Shown here: piece after piece, positions 26,436 through 34,300 of the stretch
Position numbering within the stretch: the first letter of the stretch is position 1
Layout of the letters: the number at the start of each line of letters is the position of its first letter
Assembly: GCA_037128705.1 (NCBI GenBank)
Contig: JBAXVX010000005.1
Location: 62,001 to 126,000 of the forward strand
Length of the DNA stretch: 64,000 nt
Direction of reading: 5' to 3'
Origin: CAIVAT01 sp037128705
GTDB taxonomy: Bacteria; Bacteroidota; Bacteroidia; Bacteroidales; FEN-979
Notes under the pieces: generated by a model
Databases searched by the model: none
Seen by the model: only the letters and a program-made list of their open reading frames with translations
What the model was told of the DNA's origin: nothing
Translations under genes and position numbers: made by a program

Positions 26436-27283
26436 ACTATACGAAACAGATCCAGGACATTGCGGCGAAGCTTTTTGCTGAAGGAAAGATCGATGTGTTC
26501 GTTGGTTACCGTATGAACGGTTTCGACGACAATCAGGTTCCGGTGCTGATTACCGACCCGCAGGATGTGTCCAAACTGGTGTTCACCGATAAATCGGTAT
26601 TCAACCTGGTAAATTACCTTAAAACCGATCATACCCGCAAAAAAAGGGTGGGATTGGTGGTAAAGGGGTGTGACAGCCGTTCACTCAACCTGATGCTTAC
26701 CGAAAATCAGGTGAAACGTGAAAACCTATATGTAGTCGGAATATGCTGCGAAGGAGTCGTGGATGAGGCCGGGCAGAAAATACAGAACTGCATGGAGTGC
26801 ACAGTTCCCGATGCCGTTGTGAGCGATGAAATGCTTGGTACCCCGGCTGGAAGGAGACCCTACAAGGTGAATGTGGATATTGCAGCACTCGCTGAAAAGC
26901 CGCTTACTGAAAGAGCCGCCTATTTTGAAGAGATATTCGAAAACTGCATTCGCTGCAATGCATGCCGCCATTCGTGCCCCTTGTGTTACTGCGCAAAATG
27001 CTGCATTGACCAGGAGACCTCGACCCTTTATAACGGAGCCAATACAACCTCTGCTGCCTTCCATGCCCTGATGACATGGTCGCTTCACCTGGCAGGCCGT
27101 TGTGTTGACTGCCGTAACTGCGAGAAAGCCTGTCCGAGCCACCTGCCGCTGCATCTGCTGCATAAACAGAATGAAAGTGTGATCTTTGAGAATTTCCAGG
27201 AGCATATGGCTGGGGTTATTCCCGAAGACAGAGGTGCCTTTTACAAATACAGTCTGAAAGATCCAGATGATTTTATCATGTAA
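26432..27283 (+). CDS. flxC: FlxC-like protein (FrhB-type N-terminus plus two [4Fe-4S])
   Basis: A 283-residue protein. The N-terminal half resembles the F420-hydrogenase beta/CoB-CoM family (VGLVVKGCDSRSLNLML ... VVGICCEGVVD). The C-terminal half carries two ferredoxin-like motifs, CIRCNACRHSCPLCYCAKCC and CVDCRNCEKACP. In Flx clusters this subunit carries electrons between the FAD/NAD subunit and FlxD. The cysteine-rich CPLCYCAKCC stretch has more cysteines than a plain ferredoxin motif and may bind an additional cluster. Confidence 0.85.
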   Translation: MNYTKQIQDIAAKLFAEGKIDVFVGYRMNGFDDNQVPVLITDPQDVSKLVFTDKSVFNLVNYLKTDHTRKKRVGLVVKGCDSRSLNLMLTENQVKRENLYVVGICCEGVVDEAGQKIQNCMECTVPDAVVSDEMLGTPAGRRPYKVNVDIAALAEKPLTERAAYFEEIFENCIRCNACRHSCPLCYCAKCCIDQETSTLYNGANTTSAAFHALMTWSLHLAGRCVDCRNCEKACPSHLPLHLLHKQNESVIFENFQEHMAGVIPEDRGAFYKYSLKDPDDFIM

Positions 27284-27298
27284 TCCGAAGCAGAACTT

Positions 27299-28342
27299 AT
27301 GAGCGTTGAAACATTTGTTACCGATAAAGCTGGCTTGCAGAAGTTTTATGAAGCCATCATGGCCGTTAGAGAAACCTATGCCCCGGTAGAAAAATTCGGC
27401 AAATTTGATTTTAAGCGGGTGACGCACCTTTCAGAATGCAACCCCGAGTCGCCGATTGCGAAGACCCAGAGCATCAAGCCCTTGTTCTTCCCCCGTACGG
27501 CCAAGGTGATGAAGTATGTGGCCACCAGTGCCGGAACCGATGTATCAGAGGTGGATGAGGATCCACTGGCGGTCAAACGGGTTATCCTGGGTGCCAAGCA
27601 TTGTGATGCCCGTGCCTTGCAGGTCCTTGATAAGGTGTACAACTGGGATTACATCGACACGGATTATCAGAAACGCCGGGAGAATACCCTGATCATCTCC
27701 ACACGTTGCGATCAAGCCGACACCCATTGTTTCTGCACTTCGCTCGATTATGACCTGGAGAACCTCGATGCCATGGATGTACTTATTGTCCATGGTGCAG
27801 AAGATAAAGTCTATATCAAGTCAAGAACTGAAAAAGGCGCAGAACTCCTGAAAACCGATGTCACGCGTCACGCGTCACGCGTCACGGAAGAAGCCGCAGC
27901 CCCCGGCCTGAAAAAGCAATACGAAGCCTTTGCAGGCTCCTTCCGGCTTAAGATGGATTATCAGGAGGTTAATGCAAAATTATCGAAGATCTTCGACACG
28001 CCTGAATTTGAAAACGTATCAGGTAATTGTATAAGCTGCAACACGTGCGCCTTCGTTTGTCCGACCTGCCATTGCTTCAAGATCTCCGATGAAAAGGTAA
28101 AGGATACCGGAGTACGCTACAAAAGCTATGACTCCTGCAACAATGGCTATTTTACCCTGATGGCAGGCGGTCACAATCCCCGTCCGGCTAAGTACCGCCG
28201 CTGGAGGCAGCGTGCGATGCATAAATTCGTTTACTACAAGGAACGCTTTGGTGAAAATCTCTGCGTGGGTTGTGGAAAATGTACAATTGCATGTCCGGTG
28301 AACATCAGCATTTTTGAGGTGGTAAATCAGGTGACAGGGTAA
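27299..28342 (+). CDS. flxB: FlxB-like protein (sulfhydrogenase beta-type, two [4Fe-4S])
   Basis: A 347-residue iron-sulfur protein of the sulfhydrogenase beta/AsrA type. An N-terminal domain (GAKHCDARALQVLDKV ... RCDQADTHCFCTSL) is followed by two cluster motifs, CISCNTCAFVCPTCHCF and CVGCGKCTIACP. Between the domains, residues coded by 27860-27887 (TDVTRHASRV) derive from four GTCACGC heptamers, an unusual low-complexity insert. The stop codon lies inside an octamer array. It works with FlxA as the NADH-input module (inference). Confidence 0.85.
   Translation: MSVETFVTDKAGLQKFYEAIMAVRETYAPVEKFGKFDFKRVTHLSECNPESPIAKTQSIKPLFFPRTAKVMKYVATSAGTDVSEVDEDPLAVKRVILGAKHCDARALQVLDKVYNWDYIDTDYQKRRENTLIISTRCDQADTHCFCTSLDYDLENLDAMDVLIVHGAEDKVYIKSRTEKGAELLKTDVTRHASRVTEEAAAPGLKKQYEAFAGSFRLKMDYQEVNAKLSKIFDTPEFENVSGNCISCNTCAFVCPTCHCFKISDEKVKDTGVRYKSYDSCNNGYFTLMAGGHNPRPAKYRRWRQRAMHKFVYYKERFGENLCVGCGKCTIACPVNISIFEVVNQVTG
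27860..27887 (+). repeat. Four GTCACGC heptamers inside flxB
   Basis: Units at 27860, 27867, 27874 (all GTCACGC) and 27881 (GTCACGG). Gain or loss of one unit would shift the flxB frame, while three units (21 bp) keep it. The reverse complement is related to the array after tonB. Confidence 0.85.
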
Positions 28343-28397
28343 CAAGGTAACAGGGTAACAAGGTAACAGGGTGACAAGGTAACAGGGTGACAAGGTG
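28329..28397 (+). repeat. Octamer array at the flxB stop codon
   Basis: Eight 8-bp units alternating AGGTRACA and GGGTRACA, plus a partial ninth, so the higher-order unit is 16 bp. The flxB stop (TAA, 28340-28342) lies in the second unit, so copy number change after that point leaves the protein intact. The remaining gap to flxA (28398-28447) is AT-rich. Confidence 0.85.
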
Positions 28398-28447
28398 GAT
28401 AATTTTTTAATTAGTATTTAGAAATTCAACAATTCAATAATTCTGAG

Positions 28448-29281
28448 ATGGAACAGCTTCTAGTCCCGATGATCTGCAAGGTTGACAAAGTCATCGAGGA
28501 AACACCCGACATCCGTACCTACCGCCTGAAATTCAGGGACGAAGGGATGATGGAGAAATTCACCTTTCTTCCCGGTCAGTTTGTGGAATTCTCACTCCTG
28601 GGCTCAGGCGAATGTACCTTTTGCATCGCATCCTCGGGTACCCGCAAAGGATATTTTGACTGCTCCATCAAGAAGGCGGGCGTTGTGACTGCCGATATCC
28701 ATACCAGCCTCGAAGAGGGTGATGAAGTAGGCATCCGCGGTCCGTTCGGGAATTGGTTTCCCCTGGAAGATATCAAAGGAAAAAACCTGTTGTTTGTTGC
28801 TGGTGGCATAGGCCTGGCTCCCTTGCGGTCACTCATTCAGTATTGTATTGACAACCGAAGCGATTACAAGGATTTCACCATCCTTTATGGTGCCCGAACT
28901 TCTGCTGATCTGTGTTACAAGGATGAAATCAAGGAATGGCAGGATAACAAAAGCCTGAAAGTGGTTCTCACCATTGATAAACCGGAAGAAACCTGGACCA
29001 CCCATGTCGGGGTTGTGCCTAAAATCCTCGAAGAGGTTGTGAAGCCGGTGATCGAAAACACCAAGGTGATCACCTGCGGTCCCCCGATCATGATCAAATA
29101 CACCATCCAGTCGCTACTTAAGCTTGGTTTTGCCGATAAAGATATCATAACCACACTGGAAATGAAAATGCAGTGCGGGCTTGGAAAATGCGGCAGGTGC
29201 AATATCGGCTCCACCTATGTTTGCAAGGATGGCCCTGTATTCACAAACGAACAGCTGAAGAGGCTGCCCGACGAGTTCTAA
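28448..29281 (+). CDS. flxA: FlxA-like FAD/NAD(P)-binding oxidoreductase
   Basis: A 277-residue protein of the ferredoxin-NADP reductase fold, related to sulfhydrogenase gamma and AsrB. It is the probable NADH-oxidising entrance of the complex. The FAD domain has TYRLKF and FLPGQFVEFS. The NAD(P) domain has FVAGGIGLAPLRSL and ITCGPPIMIKY. The C-terminus has a [2Fe-2S] motif, CGLGKCGRCNIG followed by YVCKDGPVF. It is separated from flxB by 105 bp of mainly repeat DNA but lies in the same direction and is the natural end of the set. It converges with the next minus-strand gene with only 10 bp between. Confidence 0.9.
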   Translation: MEQLLVPMICKVDKVIEETPDIRTYRLKFRDEGMMEKFTFLPGQFVEFSLLGSGECTFCIASSGTRKGYFDCSIKKAGVVTADIHTSLEEGDEVGIRGPFGNWFPLEDIKGKNLLFVAGGIGLAPLRSLIQYCIDNRSDYKDFTILYGARTSADLCYKDEIKEWQDNKSLKVVLTIDKPEETWTTHVGVVPKILEEVVKPVIENTKVITCGPPIMIKYTIQSLLKLGFADKDIITTLEMKMQCGLGKCGRCNIGSTYVCKDGPVFTNEQLKRLPDEF

Positions 29282-29291
29282 TCGATTTTTC

Positions 29292-31307
29292 TCAATAGTA
29301 AATCCCAACCTCTCCGCAGGGCGCGCTCTCTGTGTCCTTTTTATCAAGGGTTGTGATGTAATAGAAGTACAGCTGACCTTTCTGAACTGACGTATCGGTA
29401 AAGGTCACCGCATCTTTTCCAACAAGCTTGATTACCTGAGGATCACTCCCTCGCTGATACCTGTAAATCCGGTACAGGGTGGAATTTTCCGACACTGCAG
29501 GTCCCCATTCAAGCACAGCGCCTTCTGGTGTATTGATGGCCTTCAGATCAGCCGGTGGAATAGGAAGGTCAAGCGGGATATCAATGGTATATATCACAGG
29601 ATTCAGGCTGATGCCGTTATAGATGTCGACAGTTTGCACCCGATAGGTATAAGTCTTGCCTGGTTTAACAAGGGAATCGGTATAAAAATTCGGGGTCAGC
29701 ACCGCCTCTTCTGAAGGAAGCCCGATGGCTGGTTTTACATCATTATTATTTCCATCCGATTCGGTCCGGGTAAGCCTGTATCCCTGGATCATGTTCTGGG
29801 AAGATTCGCCATTGTGCCAGAATAGTTTTACTTTTTGATTGTCGAGGTATGCATTGAAGACAACCGGGGGATCAGGGAAGGTGGTTTTCAGGGGTCGTAT
29901 CGATACCGTATTTGAAAATGCACTGAGAAAATGACTTGTATTCTCCGATCTTACGGCATACTGATAGTAATAATACCCGTTCAGAGCCATGCTGGTATCA
30001 CGGAAAACCAGGGTGTTGCTGTCGTTCCTGACCAGGTCGCCAAGAACCAGCAGTGAATCGGTCAGGCCGTTGCTCCTGTAAATGCGTACTCCTGCCATAT
30101 TGATATCATTCAGAAGAATGTAAAGTTCTGCCCCGTTTTTAACCCCTTCAGCTTTGAAGATTGCGGGTGTAACCGGTGGGCGGGTATCCATTCCGTAATC
30201 AAAAAACACATTGCTCCTGACTGACTGGAAATCAAATTCCCCACAAGCTTGAAGGTAGTAATATTGAACCTTATCGGGGATCACATTGGGATCGATGAAG
30301 GATGTATCGGAAGGAGGGATGGTAGTAATCAACTTAAAATCTTTCTGGGAATCCAGACTGCGATAAATCTCTATTTTCTTAACAGAGGAGGGATCTGAAA
30401 GTCTCCATGTCAATTTGATACCGAGATACCCGGACACTTTTTCTGCATGGCTCCGCCTGAAAAACACGCGGTGGAACCCGGCTGCATTGGCCATGATCAC
30501 AGTCCCGGCCCGGCCCTTGTTCCCGTAGTTGTCTGCAGGTACCATGTAACACATCAGCCCTTTCATGGCCAGTGTTTGGGCGGAAGTATCCTGATAAAGG
30601 TAATAAGCGGTGTCGTTTTTTGCATAGGTGATCGACCTGCCCGGCATCAACCTGGGTTTCTCATTTTCAAAACAGAACACACTAAATCCATGAGCCGGAT
30701 TTTTTCCAAACGATTTCCATTTCAGTGAAAGAAGTTTTGCAGTACGTTCCAATCCGGACAGCCTGATGGTATCGAAAATCGGAATAAAAGGCCATTTGAC
30801 TTCAGCGGAAACATGTTGTTCAAGCATTTCTCCCGAGGTCCCCATTGCGGTGACCCGGTACAGATACATTCCATTCTCCTTGGTTTCCCTGTCGAGGTAC
30901 ATCATTCCAAATGCCATCCTTACGGGGAACGAAAGCACCCAGGAATCAGCCGGCTCAAATACACCCGACTGGTGTGCCTTCTGCCAGAGCTTTTCGAGTT
31001 CCTCTTTCGGGGGGGCCGAATTTCCGGGAAACATGACTTTGTATACATCAACCTGGGTGAGAAAATCTCCGATTAAAGAAGGTGTTTTAATCTCCGCTAA
31101 AAAGCTCCAGTTCCCTCCTTTGGATGACCGTTCTATTTTGTACGCGGATGTTTTCACACCGCAGGGAACCGAATTTCCAAGGCCGACAAACAGCCCTCCG
31201 GGTCCCGGACGAACAAAGTCGTTATCCTGACTATAGGAAGTGAGTCCGAGATACAGGACAAACATAGGGAAAAGGATCAGTCGGCTATAGGATTTTATTG
31301 TGTTCAT
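29292..31307 (-). CDS. Exported fibronectin type III-like protein
   Basis: A 671-residue secreted protein; start at 31307 (MNTIKSYSRL) because it opens a signal peptide ending at SYSQ. The in-frame codon at 31367 lies in the upstream gene. The mature part is a series of fibronectin-III-like beta domains. These show as repeated phrases such as YRIYRYQRGSD, RLTRTESDGN and GYYYYQYAVRSENTS, and DTSFIDPNV/FTDTSVQKGQLYFYYIT-type ends. There is no T9SS sorting domain and no enzymatic motif. It is the last gene of a three-gene minus-strand operon, and probably forms a surface or periplasmic assembly with the two upstream products (inference). Confidence 0.8.
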   Translation of the reverse strand: MNTIKSYSRLILFPMFVLYLGLTSYSQDNDFVRPGPGGLFVGLGNSVPCGVKTSAYKIERSSKGGNWSFLAEIKTPSLIGDFLTQVDVYKVMFPGNSAPPKEELEKLWQKAHQSGVFEPADSWVLSFPVRMAFGMMYLDRETKENGMYLYRVTAMGTSGEMLEQHVSAEVKWPFIPIFDTIRLSGLERTAKLLSLKWKSFGKNPAHGFSVFCFENEKPRLMPGRSITYAKNDTAYYLYQDTSAQTLAMKGLMCYMVPADNYGNKGRAGTVIMANAAGFHRVFFRRSHAEKVSGYLGIKLTWRLSDPSSVKKIEIYRSLDSQKDFKLITTIPPSDTSFIDPNVIPDKVQYYYLQACGEFDFQSVRSNVFFDYGMDTRPPVTPAIFKAEGVKNGAELYILLNDINMAGVRIYRSNGLTDSLLVLGDLVRNDSNTLVFRDTSMALNGYYYYQYAVRSENTSHFLSAFSNTVSIRPLKTTFPDPPVVFNAYLDNQKVKLFWHNGESSQNMIQGYRLTRTESDGNNNDVKPAIGLPSEEAVLTPNFYTDSLVKPGKTYTYRVQTVDIYNGISLNPVIYTIDIPLDLPIPPADLKAINTPEGAVLEWGPAVSENSTLYRIYRYQRGSDPQVIKLVGKDAVTFTDTSVQKGQLYFYYITTLDKKDTESAPCGEVGIYY

Positions 31308-31345
31308 TGCGCTATCTGTTTGTATAATCAGTTTAATCGTGTGAT

Positions 31346-34300
31346 TTACGGGCACTGGGTATTGCAACTGCTTGTAATCAGGTTCATGTTCACCCCGTTG
31401 TTGTTGTCATAATGGACATTGGCGCCAAGTGTAACATCCAGAATATCGACACCCAGGCAGCAGGAACCGCAACAAACACCCATGGCACCGACACATTGTT
31501 CCCCTCTGAGGGTAAGACTGAGACTGGAGCAGCCATCCACGTTGAACAGGCCGGAAGTATTATATGTTCCACTGATTCCAAACTGTGCATTCGCACCCAC
31601 GTTCAGCGATGAACAGGTTGCTTCGCAATTGCCGTTGAAATAGGCATTTCCTTCGGCCAGTACACCGATCCCAAAGGTTGTGCCCCCCTCATCGAACGAC
31701 ATCCAGCTCCTTGCATTCAGGCTTAGGTCGAGGCCGGCTTCCACGGTCAGCAACACAGCCGAGATTGTAATGGGATCAACAATGGGCTTGTTGACTCCTG
31801 CTGAAATCAGGAAGCCACTCACATGGTTCTGGAAAGATGAAGGGATGCACTTGAAGGATCCGAATCCGGCATTGAGTGCAGGAGGAACAGCGTCATAGTC
31901 GCCGAACAGGCCATAAAGATTGCCTCCTCCAATGCCGGGGATGGTCATCTGTCCGCCCGCCTGAAAATACCATCCGTGAACATCCATGATACAGGTTGCC
32001 AGGCCATCCACCGAGATCCCGCCGAGGTTCTGGCTGAAATCGCAGGAGCCGGTCAGCCTTGAATTGGGGAAATCATAGGTCCATTTCATGCCGGGAAAAC
32101 TCCCGATATTGGACACGGAGATCTGCTGATCTGTCGCTTGAATGGTGCCATCAACGATGAATTTCATCCGCTGGGGCTGTTCCGAAATAGCCTTTAGCCC
32201 GACCATCTCTCCTTCAAACCAAAAGGTGTTCCAGGCATATTGAGGAGTTACCATCATATCGCCGGTCACATTTTTAAAATATTTCACTTTATCAACACTG
32301 AAAGGAATGGTAACCCCGGTATCGACCTCTATTTTCGTCATAGAGGGTGTTCTTCTCAGCGTTGTTTTGACCGGGGCCAGTTGACCCGGTTCCTCGACTG
32401 TACCATGTGCAAGGAACAGATTTTCGGTAAAAACAGTGGTTGGATAACGGCAGATCAGATTCTTGTGAGTGAATTTGACAATATCCAGGTTATCCATACT
32501 GTAAACAAGATTATTCCCCTGGAGTTCATACTTGCAGTTTCCTACGGCCATATAGTCCTGCGGAGTATCTCCATTGGGAAATCCAAGGTTATATTCTCCC
32601 CTAATCTTGAACCAGTTGTTGAATACTGTCAGACCTCCTTCATAGGGGGTGAAAAAGAGCAGGTGGTTTACCTTAACCGGTGAAGGCTTGATCACGAAAG
32701 CCTGTGATCCGTCACTGAAGAGCCTTACGGAGGAAAAGTTAATCCGGTCGCCGGGTTCCATGGCCGTTAATCCCTGGATAAAGCCTGCAACAGGAGATCC
32801 GGAACCTGTACTCGCGTAAAGCTGCCATTGGATCTGTGTTCCACCGGTATTGACTTTAAGCAGTCCTTTGTTTGTTGTGGGAAGGTAGATCTCTTTGACC
32901 CCGAGGAGCCTGAGGGTATCCATATGTACGATGGCCTTGTCACTTTCGAGACCGTAATAGTTGAGGCGCAGATTTTCGCATCGAACGTCAATTCCCGTTT
33001 TGATCACAGCAGCATTCAATGTGAGTCCGCTGGAACTCAGTTTCCAGTTACTGCTTTGCAGGGTCCATGCTCCCAAAGGCATTGAGAGGGGCTGGGTTCC
33101 GTTGACTACATTATAGTTATTCTTCATGAATCCGACATCGCCCAGGTCAATTAATAGGTTGCCAGGCGGATTAGCCGATGGTATCGATGTTCGGAGTTTG
33201 GTATTCAACACCAGCCGGTCAGATTTCAGGAAGGAGTTTACAAGCGAGGCATCGGCAGCATTCTGAAACCCGGGCAAACTGTACTTCAAAGCTTTCCCGG
33301 CAGGATCGCATGTATAAAACCCATTTACCATATTGACCGGGTAAAGGATCGTGGAATCGCCGTTCAGCACATGGATTTTCAGTTTTTCGGGATCGGTCCC
33401 GGAATTCATGGCAAGGTTGACGTCTGGTAGAATGAATCCGGTGACATTAAAATTGACGTTGCTAATTTTAACCTTTCCCTTGATGGCACCGAAGAGCGCA
33501 GTCGATGTGCTTTTATCCACCTCGATCCCGATTTTCTGATCGGTAACAAGGGCGTCGAATGCATTGTAAACCTTTACCGGCATTGAGTTCTCAAGCGTCT
33601 TCACCGGAGGATAAACCGGGGAGGAAACCGGAATGTTCCTTTTATTTTTCAGGGTAGGGGAAGGCTCAATTTCGATGGTTACAAAACGCAGTTCGGTGTT
33701 CGGGTTGACCGAAAACTCCTTGTTGCTGTGGATCCCGAAAAACGACCCGGTTATTATGGCATGACCGTTGGTTCCGGTCTCCCTCAGGCTGGTCACATAC
33801 ATCGGAAAACCCATCAGGTTGGTTATATCCATATTGTCGTAAACCTTTAGGTGGAAGTTGACCTGGGTACATCCGGTGTTTGGTGAATTTATGATCAGGC
33901 AGATGGAGTCTCCCACAAACTGTGATTTGGATTTCACTGCCCTTACGACCTGTTTATAATTACGCAGGGGAACATTGCGAAGAAGATATTTCCCGTCAGG
34001 TCCTGTTGTCGTACTGATTACCGTAACGGGTCCTGAACCGGGAGCGCTGGAACCGGAGGTCTCGACATATACCAGGGCGCCCGGCACGGCTGAACTGTCG
34101 GTTTTACCGGCATAAACTGTTCCGAACAAACAGGAGGCCTTGAGGAGTTTTATTTCAAGATATACCGGTTTATCGCTATAGGGGATTTTGATCGAACGGG
34201 TGGCCGCTTCATAATTTTTTGGCTGGTCGTCAGGCATTGTGATTTTCACTGTATAATACTGGTTGTTGTCATCACCGGCATTTTCAAATCCAAATGTCGC

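Noticed and set aside
28329..28397. Possible CRISPR or attachment site
   Set aside because: Contiguous 8-bp tandem units without spacers or adjacent integrase or cas genes.
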